DNA of 15,473 bases, taken from assembly GCA_021737525.1 (NCBI GenBank), contig JAIPDU010000016.1:1-15473 (forward strand), read 5' to 3'. The notes under the pieces are model-generated. The model was given only the letters and a program-made list of their open reading frames with translations, had not been told where the DNA came from and ran no database searches. The DNA is from Desulfohalobiaceae bacterium. GTDB lineage: Bacteria; Desulfobacterota; Desulfovibrionia; Desulfovibrionales; Desulfothermaceae. Of the stretch, positions 6,463 through 13,717 are shown piece after piece (position 1 is the first letter of the stretch; each line of letters starts with the position of its first letter). The translations under genes were made by a program, and so were the position numbers.

Positions 6463-8156
6463 CACCGGGAAACACTCTTGAGCTTGTCCCTGAGCGCCTG
6501 CGAATTGTCCGGATCCAGCTCCAGGGCCTTTTTATAGCCCTTCCGGGCTTCTTCCTTCTTGTTCAGGGCGCTGGCGATGTCCGCGAAGTGCTCCCATATA
6601 ACAGGGTCGTCCCGGACCTGGGCCAGGGCCTCCCGGATGGTTTCCCAGGCTTTCTGGGGGTTGTCCGTTTTGAACTGGTACCAGGCAAGGGAATCCAGAT
6701 AATAGGGATTTCCCGGGTCCAGCTTCAGGGCCTGCCGGATCAGGCGTCCGGCCTTGTCCAGGTCCCTGTCCTGCTCCACAAGGGTGTACCCGATAAAGTT
6801 CAGCGCTGCGGCATTTTCCGGCTCCTTCTCCAGAAGGCGCCTCATGTGGCGCAGGGCATCCTCGCTGTTGTCCAGCTCGTATTCCACCACTGCGAGCCGG
6901 GACCACAGATCCGAGGGGCTGGAAACCCGATCCAGCCCCTGTTGCAGGATCTCTCTGGCCCGGCGCGGCTTGTCCTGTTCCATGAGGACCCGGCTTTCCA
7001 GGATCCAGAAGGAGGCGTTCTCCGGATGCTTCCGCCGGCCCTTGCGGGTAGCCTCCAGGGCCTGTTCCAGTTGCTGATTGCGGAACAGGACCCTGCCCCG
7101 CAGCAGGAGGCCGTCCTGATACATTTTCGAGGATTTGGGGATGCGGCTCAGATAATCCAGGGCCTTCTGGGGGGCCTGATCCCGGCGCAGGGCGATCATG
7201 GCCCGGTAGTACAGGCTCCGTCCCTCCTCCTGAGCCGATGGGGGCAGCTTATCCAGGATGGTTTCCGCCCGGCTGTAGAATTCGGACCGCAAAAAGAGGG
7301 AGCTGGCCCGGAAAAGGAAGTCCGGGCCCGAGGGGTCCCGCTCCACGTATCCCATGGCCTGGTCCGGGTTGTTGAGCTTGAGATCCAGATCGACGAGCTT
7401 GAGCAAAAGCTCGTCGTTTTCCCTGCCCTTGTCCAATAGCACGGCATAGGCCTGTTTGGCCCGGGCATAGTCCCCGTTCGTCTCCCTGGCGTAACCCAGT
7501 TGAGCCCAGGCCTGGAGATAGTCCGGGTCGGCTTCAACAGCGGAGCGAAAATGGGGCACGGCCCGTTCCGGCTGATCTTCCTGTAGAAAGGTCCGGCCCA
7601 GCAGGTAATGGATTCGCTTGGTCCGCTGTTTTTGGGGCACACTTTGCAATAGCTCTCTGGCCTTGCCGTAGCGTTCCTTGCGCAGATAGACCTGGGCCAT
7701 CTCGGCGACCGTGCCCGGCTCGCCTCCGTGTTGGCGCAGGTAGACGCTGAGCAGGGATGTGGCGTTGTCCAGCTTGTCCTGTTCAATATAGAGCCGGGCC
7801 AGATAACGCACCAGGTCGCCCTGGCCTGGAAATTCCTGCAATCCGGATTTGATGGTTTCCTGGGCCATGTCCGGTCTGCCCTGGCTCCAGTAGTGGCGAC
7901 CCTGCTCGATGTAGAGCTCCGGCGAGGGAGCCAGCTGTGTGGCGTTTTGAAGCGCCCGCAGGGCCTTGTCCGATTGGTTCCTTCTTTTCAGATCCAGGTA
8001 TTTGAGATAGTTGAAGCTGGCTTTGGCCTCGGGGCTGAGGGAAACCTGTTCAGAGCGGACGAACCGGGTTCCGTCAGTCCGGGCGCATCCGGACAAGGCC
8101 AGAAGAAGGATCGCCGGCAGGAGACAAAGCGTACTCAGGCTTTTCCAGGTCTTCAT
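6462..8156 (-). CDS. TPR-repeat lipoprotein
   Basis: This 564-residue protein starts MKTWKSLSTL, with a hydrophobic signal segment and the lipobox LSGC, so C24 should be lipidated and the protein anchored to a membrane facing the periplasm. The rest is a long array of tetratricopeptide repeats, for example AVPHFRSAVEADPDYLQAWA, GRLIRQALKLDPGNPYYLDS and ARKGYKKALELDPDNSQALR. Such arrays are protein-interaction scaffolds. It is the first gene of the six-gene minus-strand cluster and is translationally coupled to the LolB-like lipoprotein, so the two may work together at the envelope; this pairing is an inference. The ribosome site is modest (GGAG about 14 nt from the ATG), but the signal peptide supports the start. 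Confidence 0.9.
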   Translation of the reverse strand: MKTWKSLSTLCLLPAILLLALSGCARTDGTRFVRSEQVSLSPEAKASFNYLKYLDLKRRNQSDKALRALQNATQLAPSPELYIEQGRHYWSQGRPDMAQETIKSGLQEFPGQGDLVRYLARLYIEQDKLDNATSLLSVYLRQHGGEPGTVAEMAQVYLRKERYGKARELLQSVPQKQRTKRIHYLLGRTFLQEDQPERAVPHFRSAVEADPDYLQAWAQLGYARETNGDYARAKQAYAVLLDKGRENDELLLKLVDLDLKLNNPDQAMGYVERDPSGPDFLFRASSLFLRSEFYSRAETILDKLPPSAQEEGRSLYYRAMIALRRDQAPQKALDYLSRIPKSSKMYQDGLLLRGRVLFRNQQLEQALEATRKGRRKHPENASFWILESRVLMEQDKPRRAREILQQGLDRVSSPSDLWSRLAVVEYELDNSEDALRHMRRLLEKEPENAAALNFIGYTLVEQDRDLDKAGRLIRQALKLDPGNPYYLDSLAWYQFKTDNPQKAWETIREALAQVRDDPVIWEHFADIASALNKKEEARKGYKKALELDPDNSQALRDKLKSVSR

Positions 8157-8283
8157 GTCGATCTTGCTCGCTCCATCGTCGAGGATTTCTCCAGGTGTTC
8201 CGGGGATGCCGGGGCAGCTCGCCCCGAGTGATCACCCTGCCGTGTTCTCCGCCTGGAAGGGGAAAATATCCGGAAATAAGGGC

Positions 8284-9042
8284 TCACTGCGCTGCGGATC
8301 CCGTGGTGTGCTCCTTGAGGCGCCTGTACACGAAATCCCCGATTTCCAGGCCGGCCTCGATGAACTCCGGTCCGTAGACCCTGCCGGTTTGGGTCCTGAA
8401 GGTGTCCTGGATGGATTCGATGATCCGCAGGCCCTTGGGGAAGTTGTCCTTGATCATGTCCAGGGACCACTCCTGATAGTCGCAGATCTCCCAGAGCGTG
8501 GTGATGAAATTATCCGGCCCCCATCGGAACTTGTCCGCGTCGTACAGTGCGGCGCTCAGGAAGAACTCCTCCGGGTCCTGGGAAGGGGTGTAGGGCCGGA
8601 AGGCCTCGTGCGATTCGATTGCGGTGTGCAGGAGGGACATGTCCCGCTCGGTCAGGGGATAGTCCTTCAGTATATAGTGGCACATTCTGGCACCCTCCAC
8701 GGCATGATCCGGTTCCGAACGGCAAATGTCGTGGAGCAGAGCCGCTATGTGCGCCAGGAGCACGAAATGGCGGGATCGCTCCTGATCCCTGGAGAAGGAC
8801 TCGGCCAGGATGATGGCCCCGGACTCGATGGCCACGTTCTTGGAGTGCTTGATCCCGTGCCCGAACTCGTCGTTTAAGAAGGGGAGCACATCCTCGCAGC
8901 AGCGAAGGATCAGGGGGTGGTCGAAGAATATCTGCCTGGAATAGGAGAGCTCCGGGGCCAGGTCGTCGTAGAAGCTCAGACGCTTGTTCGAGGCGCATTC
9001 CTGCGCTTCCTTCTGGATGAGATCCAAGGTGCTGTTACTCAT
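8284..9042 (-). CDS. HD-domain phosphohydrolase-like protein
   Basis: The 252-residue protein carries an HD domain. The metal-binding series is visible: H66 in GIKHSKNV, H104-D105 in ALLHDICR, H113, H139 in LLHTAIESHE, H145, and an acidic residue in LYDADKFRW (D168 or D170). HD proteins usually hydrolyse phosphate esters, often of nucleotides, but the substrate cannot be read from the sequence. It is soluble, with no signal peptide. Its ATG overlaps the last codons of rpoH by 8 bp (ATGAGTAA), so it is translated with the sigma factor. A tie to stress control or nucleotide signalling is therefore possible but unproven. A gap of 127 bp separates it from the TPR gene. Confidence 0.85.
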   Translation of the reverse strand: MSNSTLDLIQKEAQECASNKRLSFYDDLAPELSYSRQIFFDHPLILRCCEDVLPFLNDEFGHGIKHSKNVAIESGAIILAESFSRDQERSRHFVLLAHIAALLHDICRSEPDHAVEGARMCHYILKDYPLTERDMSLLHTAIESHEAFRPYTPSQDPEEFFLSAALYDADKFRWGPDNFITTLWEICDYQEWSLDMIKDNFPKGLRIIESIQDTFRTQTGRVYGPEFIEAGLEIGDFVYRRLKEHTTGSAAQ

Positions 9043-10066
9043 GTCGAATCCAGTCCTGGGAGAAGTCCTGCACCGATTGGGACAGATGTTCCTTGAGCTT
9101 GTTCAAGAGCCGGCTCTCGATCTGGCGCACCCGTTCCCTGGTGATGTCGTATTTGTCACCGATCTCCCGAAGGGTGACCGGAGTCTCCGCGAGAAGCCTG
9201 TTTTCCAGGATGTCCCGTTCCTTTTCGTTGAGCTGGGGCAGCACTTCCTGCACGTGTTTCTTGAGGCTGTGGCTGATTTCCTGCTGGGCCAGCTGATCCT
9301 CCACACTGGCATCCAGCGCGGGCAGCATGTCCAGCCTCGTGGTCGCCGAATCCTCGGAAAAGGGAAGATCCAGGGAGAGGTCGTGCTGGCCCATGCGTTG
9401 GCTCATTTCCACAATTTCCTCTTTACTCACGTCGAGATTCTGCGATAGCGTCGTTTCATCCGGAGAGAATCCCAGATTTTCCAGGCGTTGACGCTCCTTG
9501 CTCAAATTGTAGAAAAGTTTTCTCTGGGACTGGGTGGTACCTATCTTGACCATTCTCCAATTGTCCATGATGAATTTCAGGATATAGGCCTTGACCCAGA
9601 AAGCGGCATAGTAGGAAAACTTGATGCCCCGCTCCGGATTGAACTTCTGTACTGCCTTCATGAGCCCGACATTGCCCTCTTGAATGAGCTCGAGAACGTT
9701 TTTCATCCATTTTTTCTGGAATTCCATGGCGATCTTGACCACCAGGCGCAGGTGGGAGGTGACCAGCCGGAACGCGGCCTGCTGATCGTTGTTCTCCCGG
9801 ACCCGCCGTGCGAGCTCGAGCTCCTCCTCGGGAGCCAGGGTGGGGAATCGGTTGATCTCCTGCAGGTATTGACTGAGGCCGTCCCTGGCGCTGGGTTGAT
9901 TCTCCGGCTTGGGCATGGGGAGATTGCCCTTGATCTGCACAGGGGTCTCCTCCGAACCCGCGGAGATGTCCTCGGCGAGCTCGGCTGCCTCGTCGAACTC
10001 CTGCTCAGGGTCGTTTGCTTGGTCACTGGTGTTGGTGGGGGTCTTGTCCTGTTTTTCTTTGCTCAT
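9035..10066 (-). CDS. rpoH: RNA polymerase sigma factor of the RpoH (sigma-32) group
   Basis: This 343-residue group-3 sigma-70 factor directs RNA polymerase, probably to heat-shock genes. Region 2 spans about 63-173 (LRLVVKIAMEFQKKW, LIQEGNVGLMKAVQKF, GIKFSYYAAFWVKAYI). Immediately after comes QRKLFYNLSKE (181-191), a close match to the RpoH box QRKLFFNLR that separates RpoH from other sigma factors. Region 4.2 lies near 298-322 (LREIGDKYDITRERVRQIE). Region 1.1 is missing, as expected. An acidic extension of about 45 residues at the N-terminus makes it longer than E. coli RpoH (284). I chose the ATG at 10066: a TTG at 10114 would lie upstream of the predicted transcription start. The ribosome site is weak. 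The 3' end overlaps the HD gene. Confidence 0.9.
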   Translation of the reverse strand: MSKEKQDKTPTNTSDQANDPEQEFDEAAELAEDISAGSEETPVQIKGNLPMPKPENQPSARDGLSQYLQEINRFPTLAPEEELELARRVRENNDQQAAFRLVTSHLRLVVKIAMEFQKKWMKNVLELIQEGNVGLMKAVQKFNPERGIKFSYYAAFWVKAYILKFIMDNWRMVKIGTTQSQRKLFYNLSKERQRLENLGFSPDETTLSQNLDVSKEEIVEMSQRMGQHDLSLDLPFSEDSATTRLDMLPALDASVEDQLAQQEISHSLKKHVQEVLPQLNEKERDILENRLLAETPVTLREIGDKYDITRERVRQIESRLLNKLKEHLSQSVQDFSQDWIRHE

Positions 10067-10102
10067 AATCGATTGCGTTGCCTTATCCCTTTTTTTGCAA
10101 GT

Positions 10103-10130
10103 AAATGTGTCCAATTAACTGAATTTCAAG
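10103..10130 (-). promoter_or_regulatory. Sigma-32-like promoter of rpoH
   Basis: On the minus strand CTTGAAA (10124-10130) is a perfect match to the heat-shock -35 consensus. After 14 bp comes CACATTT (10103-10109), one mismatch from the -10 consensus CCCATnT. The start would be near 10096, giving a leader of about 30 nt before the ATG at 10066. This predicts autoregulation of rpoH. A weaker sigma-70-like TTGTCA lies just upstream. Confidence 0.5.
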
Positions 10131-10448
10131 GCGCAATTGACAAGCGAGTCTCGTCGGGGATGCGCTGAAGCCGTTGAAGGTGAACCGGTGGACTGCAGAC
10201 GGCTGCGGGAAAACGCGGGGGTTTGCAACGAAGCCCCTGCGGTGCTGGAAAAGCCTCTCGGGGCCTGGCCCGGAAGTTCCCGGCGCGGGAGCTGCCGGGG
10301 GCTGGCCGCCGGGGGCAGCCCCCTGGGACGGAGGCCGGGGCGGCTCGGTCTGCTCCCTTTGAAACAGGGTGTTGACTTTTTCCTGGTCCCGGACAAGGCT
10401 GCGCTCACCGAAGGGAGCTCTCCGGGAAAGATAGGGAAAACGTAACTA
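10131..10448. other. Gene-free stretch upstream of rpoH
   Basis: No open frame here has a ribosome site or a recognisable protein. The 102-codon plus-strand frame begins with TTG and looks random. The main structure is a hairpin with 8-bp perfect arms, GGGGGCTG (10297-10304) and CAGCCCCC (10316-10323), in a strongly GC-rich setting. The stretch borders the rpoH promoter on the left and the inverted-repeat element on the right. Confidence 0.5.
10297..10323. other. GC-rich hairpin in the gene-free region
   Basis: The arms GGGGGCTG and CAGCCCCC pair perfectly over 8 bp with an 11-nt loop. No T tract follows on either strand and no gene ends beside it, so it is unlikely to be a simple terminator. 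An RNA structure or a decayed repeat is possible. Confidence 0.35.
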
Positions 10449-10475
10449 GTCGTGTCCGCGAAATATGCATGAGAA

Positions 10476-10497
10476 AATCCTACGCGGGGTATTTTTT
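10476..10497. repeat. Left copy of a 22-bp perfect inverted repeat
   Basis: The block contains AATCCTACGCGGGG and ends in TATTTTTT. Its exact reverse complement lies at 10701-10722. It is the outer part of the left arm of the MITE-like element. Confidence 0.9.
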
Positions 10498-10540
10498 CAC
10501 TGTGCAGCTCCGGTTCTTGATTTTCTAACGCTCGTCACGC

Positions 10541-10558
10541 GGGGGCATCCCTGCCCCC
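10541..10558. repeat. Small hairpin inside the MITE-like element
   Basis: GGGGGCA and TGCCCCC form a 7-bp stem around the loop TCCC. The hairpin overlaps the inner end of the left arm and has no counterpart on the right. Confidence 0.6.
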
Positions 10559-10700
10559 ACCCGACTCTACATGGTTGGTGGTTTCCTTCACGCTGCCAAC
10601 TTATTGAAACACCGATTTTTTTCGAGATGCGAGCATTATCGCGGTCGGGTTTCCCCCACGTGACGAGCGAAGAAAATCGACAGACCTCCACTGAATAGTT

Positions 10701-10722
10701 AAAAAATACCCCGCGTAGGATT
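10701..10722. repeat. Right copy of the 22-bp perfect inverted repeat
   Basis: Exact reverse complement of 10476-10497, containing ACCCCGCGTAGGATT-like sequence preceded by six A. It is the outer part of the right arm of the MITE-like element. Confidence 0.9.
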
Positions 10723-10777
10723 CCTGCACAGGAGCTTTCATCCGATCATTTTTAATGCTTTTTTTGGCGGACACGAC

Positions 10778-11082
10778 ACTGACCACCTTGCGAAAGCGTA
10801 ATGTTCACGGGGCATTGACGCTGAGCCGAGAGAGGTGCTGCCTCGTTACCGGAAACAATGGTTGCAGTGTCGCCCAACTCGCATTTTTCTGCCCAAAAGT
10901 CTAGAATAAATCTTATGAAAGGCGATTTCAATCCTTCAGCTACGAGTGCCACCACATTCATGACAGCCAGGGGCAATCCGGCGGGACAAGGGAGTGGCGC
11001 TGCCGGGCAAGCGATATCCGCTCGCCGGGGCCCCGGGGTCTACCCTGCCTTCGGGGAGTTTTGGTGCGTTTGGGGGCGGAAA
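10778..11082. other. Gene-free leader before the TlpA-like gene
   Basis: The tlpA-like frame stays open through part of this stretch, but the translation looks non-coding and the signal peptide begins only at 11083. A -10-like TAGAAT is present at 10902-10907 without a good -35 box. An imperfect hairpin lies at about 11002-11029 (CCGGGCAAGCG against CGCTCGCCGG), followed by a GC palindrome near 11026-11038. I do not recognise a riboswitch. The promoter of the plus-strand genes is probably here. Confidence 0.45.
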
Positions 11083-11619
11083 ATGGGGAGCCGTGACTTT
11101 GGTTGCCGGAACAAGCCCCGACTGCCGGGTCTTCGCCTATTCTGGCTCGGCCTGCTTGCCGCGAGCCTTGTTTTCGCAGCCTTCGCGCCAGGCCATGCCG
11201 GAAGCACCAAGCGCCTGAATCAGGGAGAGCTCATGGCCAAGGTGGCCCAGTCCCGGGGCAAGGTTATCCTGCTGCACTTCTGGGCTACCTGGTGCCCGGC
11301 CTGTCTCAGGGAAATGAGCGTTCTCTCCGAGCTGCGGGAGGATTATCCCCGGGAGTCCCTGATCTTGCTGGGCGTGTCCATGGATGATAGCCAAGGAGCC
11401 CTGTCGCGTGTTCTGAAGGAACAGGAGCCGGGATATCCTGTCTATCTGGCTGGCAGGGGTGTGGCATCCTCCTTCCAGGTGTCCGGGGTGCCCAAGACGG
11501 TCATCTACAATCAGAGGGGACGAAAGGTGCACAGCACTCACGGATTCGTGCCCGCAAAGGAGTTGCGCGGCATTGTGGACCGGTTCCTGGACGACGGGAG
11601 TGCCGGAGCAAAGCAGTAG
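11083..11619 (+). CDS. TlpA-like periplasmic thioredoxin-fold protein
   Basis: The 178-residue protein begins with a basic N-terminus and a hydrophobic segment (LRLFWLGLLAASLVFAAFA) ending in APGHA-G, a good signal-peptide cleavage site near residue 39. The mature part has the thioredoxin active site WCPAC (70-74) in HFWATWCPACLREM and the cis-proline in SGVPKTVIY (P137). TlpA/ResA-type proteins transfer electrons to protein disulfides in the periplasm, often for cytochrome c or other extracytoplasmic proteins. Its partner is unknown, because neither CcdA nor any cytochrome gene lies nearby. The frame extends 75 codons upstream, but that part has no coding character. The ATG at 11083 has only a modest GGGGGCGGAA ribosome site. 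The acetyltransferase gene follows 75 bp later. Confidence 0.88.
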   Translation: MGSRDFGCRNKPRLPGLRLFWLGLLAASLVFAAFAPGHAGSTKRLNQGELMAKVAQSRGKVILLHFWATWCPACLREMSVLSELREDYPRESLILLGVSMDDSQGALSRVLKEQEPGYPVYLAGRGVASSFQVSGVPKTVIYNQRGRKVHSTHGFVPAKELRGIVDRFLDDGSAGAKQ

Positions 11620-11694
11620 CCGCGCGGCTCTTCCCCTTGTTTTTGGCCGACGGGAGGGGCCCGGAAGAGACATATCAAGGCAGCAAGGACGCGT

Positions 11695-12159
11695 ATGCTG
11701 TATCTGCGCAAGGCGACCATTCAGGATGTGGCCTCGATTCACTCCCTGCTGTTGCGGTTTTCGCGCCAGGGGGTGCTCCTGCCCAGGTCCTTCAGCGAGC
11801 TGTATAAGCATCTGCGGGACTTCTTCGTCCTCGTGGACAATCTGGACACAGGGCTCAAAGGGTGTTGCGCCCTGAGCATCACCTGGGAGAATCTGGCCGA
11901 GATACGCTCCCTGGTCGTTGTCGGGGATGCCCAGGGAAAGGGCTGGGGACGCCGCCTGGTGGACACCTGTTTGAGCGAGGCGATCACCCTGGGCATCTAT
12001 CGCGTCTTCACCCTGACCTATCAAACGGAGTTTTTCGCCTCCTTGGGATTCGAGGAGGTGGACAAGGAAGAGTTGCCCCAAAAAGTGTGGTCCGACTGTT
12101 TAAATTGCCCCAAGTTCCCGGATTACTGCGACGAAGTGGCCATGCTCATGGATCTTTAG
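11695..12159 (+). CDS. argA: GNAT acetyltransferase, probable short-form N-acetylglutamate synthase
   Basis: This 154-residue single-domain GNAT protein has the acetyl-CoA pyrophosphate-binding loop QGKGWG (80-85) after the strand EIRSLVVVGDA. The pattern LPRSFSELYKHLRDFFV near the N-terminus and the end QKVWSDCLNCPKFPDYCDEVAMLMDL-like region (129-154, with Cys135, Cys138 and Cys145) are typical of the short N-acetylglutamate synthases that start arginine synthesis in bacteria lacking the long kinase-fused ArgA. The reaction would be acetyl-CoA plus glutamate to N-acetylglutamate. No other arginine genes are in the window, so the call rests on sequence style, and another amino-group acetyltransferase is possible. 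AAGGA lies 5 nt before the ATG. Confidence 0.65.
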   Translation: MLYLRKATIQDVASIHSLLLRFSRQGVLLPRSFSELYKHLRDFFVLVDNLDTGLKGCCALSITWENLAEIRSLVVVGDAQGKGWGRRLVDTCLSEAITLGIYRVFTLTYQTEFFASLGFEEVDKEELPQKVWSDCLNCPKFPDYCDEVAMLMDL

Positions 12160-12246
12160 CCCTGGAGCCGTATAGGTCCCTTTTTGCCGAACCGCGGAGC
12201 CGGGAGGACGAACCCAACGTCCTGGAGCGAGTGGAGGAGTCGCTGT

Positions 12247-12789
12247 ATGCACAGACTGGAGCTCATTTTCACCCCTGAACAAGTGCGCGACCAGGTGGCC
12301 CGGGTGGGCGGGGAGATCTCCCGGAGCTACGGGACGGTGTCCGAGTCGGTGGTGCTCGTCTGCGTCCTCAAGGGGGCCTTCGTCTTCTTCGCCGATCTCA
12401 TCCGCCAACTCGACTTCCATACGGAGATCGAGTTCGTGCGCCTGGCCAGCTACGGATCGGGAACCGCGCCCTCCCAGGAGATCTCCTTCTCCCAGGATGT
12501 GGAGACCTCCCTGCGGGGCAAGCATGTTCTCATCGTGGAGGACATCGTGGACACGGGCCACACCGTGGATTACCTGGGCCGGCAGTTCCAGGCGAGAGGG
12601 ACCGCCAGCCTCGGGGTCTGCTCCCTGATCCACAAACTGGAGCGACACGAAGCCGGCTTCGTTCCGGACTTCACCTGTTTTACCGTGAACAGCGGATTCC
12701 TCGTGGGCTGCGGACTGGACTACGCCGAGAGCTATCGCGGCCTTTCGGGGATCCATGAGGTGCATTTCACTCAACAGCCGGAGCGGTAA
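12247..12789 (+). CDS. hpt: Hypoxanthine phosphoribosyltransferase
   Basis: The enzyme salvages hypoxanthine, and usually guanine, by attaching ribose 5-phosphate from PRPP. The 180-residue protein has LVCVLKGAFVFFADL (37-51), the flexible-loop ASYG (67-70), the PRPP-binding signature VLIVEDIVDTGHT (94-106) and the purine-site region with K130, followed by FLVGCGLDYAESYRGL (151-166). This length and order are normal for bacterial Hpt. I chose the ATG at 12247, which follows a GGAGG site about 9 nt upstream; the 21-codon extension has no family similarity. It lies 87 bp after the acetyltransferase and 73 bp before the zinc-ribbon gene on the same strand, so co-transcription is likely. Confidence 0.95.
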   Translation: MHRLELIFTPEQVRDQVARVGGEISRSYGTVSESVVLVCVLKGAFVFFADLIRQLDFHTEIEFVRLASYGSGTAPSQEISFSQDVETSLRGKHVLIVEDIVDTGHTVDYLGRQFQARGTASLGVCSLIHKLERHEAGFVPDFTCFTVNSGFLVGCGLDYAESYRGLSGIHEVHFTQQPER

Positions 12790-12862
12790 CCTGCTCCCGA
12801 CAGGAGCGGGAGGGGCTGCTCCGGGGCTTTTCCCCCGAGAAAACGTGGGGAGAGGAGAGGCT

Positions 12863-13639
12863 ATGCTCATCGATTGTCCGAAGTGCGGGACCCGCTTCCG
12901 GATCAGCCGGGACAAGCTGCGGCCGGAAGGAACCAAGCTCAAGTGCTCCCGTTGCGAGCATGTTTTTCAGGGCACCGTGTACGACGCACTGATCGAGGAG
13001 GGGGAAACACGGGAGGACCACTCTTACCCATCGGTATCGGGCCTGGACGGCATCGGGGGGGAGGAGCAGGGACGGGCCCCGCGAAGGAAGCGGAAGTGGC
13101 TCTGGCTCCTTGTTGTCCTTATCCTTGTGGCGGCAGCCGTGGGATATATGTTCCTCTCCGGGATAACGGCCAGGATTTCCTTCCTGCAGGAGCCGCCCCG
13201 GACCGCGGAAACGGGATTGGATCAACGCTTGGCAAGCGAGGAGGCGGTCCAGGATATCACCTTGCGCAATGTAAACCAGTACATGGTCCAGAACAAGCAC
13301 ATAGGATCCATGCTGGTGATCGAGGGCAAGGCGGAGAATGAGTCCGGCGGTCCCAAAACGGGGATAAGGCTCCGGGCCACGGTGTTCGACCAGCAGGGAA
13401 ACAAGCTGCGCAGCAAGGAGTTCTTCTGCGGTAAAAGCGTCTCCCTGGCCCAGTTGCAGTCCTCCAGCAAAAAGGAGCTGGAATCCGCGTACACCTCCGA
13501 TCTGGCCCGGCTGAAGGAGAGACAGCGGGTCGGCGCCGGAGAGGCGGTGCCTTTCATGGTCCTTTTCTTTTCCCCTCCGCAAGAGATGGCGGAGTTCAGC
13601 CTCAAGGTGCTCGGTGCCCGCCTGGCGGGTACATCATGA
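12863..13639 (+). CDS. MJ0042-type zinc-ribbon membrane protein with DUF3426-like region
   Basis: The 258-residue protein starts with an MJ0042-family zinc ribbon, MLIDCPKCGTRFRISRDKL, with the Cys pairs C5/C8 and C28/C31. An acidic linker and a basic RRKRK (74-78) precede one membrane segment (about 79-99, LWLLVVLILVAAAVGYMF). The remainder (100-258) should lie outside the cytoplasm and contains a beta-rich part (SMLVIEGKAENES, IRLRATVFDQQGNKLRSKEF) like DUF3426. The function of this family is unknown. The zinc ribbon faces the cytoplasm by the positive-inside rule. The ATG at 12863 is chosen for its GAGGAGAGG site. It sits between hpt and radA with gaps of 73 and 78 bp. Confidence 0.88.
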   Translation: MLIDCPKCGTRFRISRDKLRPEGTKLKCSRCEHVFQGTVYDALIEEGETREDHSYPSVSGLDGIGGEEQGRAPRRKRKWLWLLVVLILVAAAVGYMFLSGITARISFLQEPPRTAETGLDQRLASEEAVQDITLRNVNQYMVQNKHIGSMLVIEGKAENESGGPKTGIRLRATVFDQQGNKLRSKEFFCGKSVSLAQLQSSSKKELESAYTSDLARLKERQRVGAGEAVPFMVLFFSPPQEMAEFSLKVLGARLAGTS

Positions 13640-13717
13640 GGAACACGGCGAGCGAGGCCGGAAAACCGTCCCCGGGGAGGAACCTGCGTCCTTTGCCGCG
13701 GTAAGGGCAGCCCGCTT

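Larger units (their letters stand above)
10449..10777. mobile_element. MITE-like element or transposase-less insertion sequence remnant
   Basis: The 329-bp element is bounded by perfect 11-bp terminal inverted repeats, GTCGTGTCCGC on the left (10449-10459) and its complement on the right (10767-10777). Inside are two 70-bp inverted arms (10476-10545 and 10653-10722). Each contains a perfect 22-bp block that reads AATCCTACGCGGGG on the left arm and a 26-bp near-match around CGCTCGTCACG. The arms lie 27 bp from the left end but 55 bp from the right. A 107-bp centre has no convincing reading frame. I see no clear target-site duplication; the flanks are ...AACTA and ACTGA... . Terminal and subterminal inverted repeats without a transposase fit a MITE or an internally deleted insertion sequence. 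I cannot name the family. Confidence 0.7.

Noticed and set aside
8210..8226. CGGGGC/GCCCCG hairpin between the HD and TPR genes
   Set aside because: Only 6 bp with no T tract. Too weak to call a terminator.
10465..10698. Small open frames inside the MITE-like element
   Set aside because: They run across the inverted arms, lack ribosome sites and resemble no transposase.
10778..11082. Possible riboswitch before the TlpA-like gene
   Set aside because: A GC hairpin is present, but none of the conserved cores of TPP, cobalamin, SAM, c-di-GMP or glycine riboswitches can be seen.
11137..12081. 314-codon minus-strand frame across the TlpA-like and acetyltransferase genes
   Set aside because: Its complement holds a thioredoxin active site, a signal peptide and a GNAT motif, so the plus strand is the coding one.
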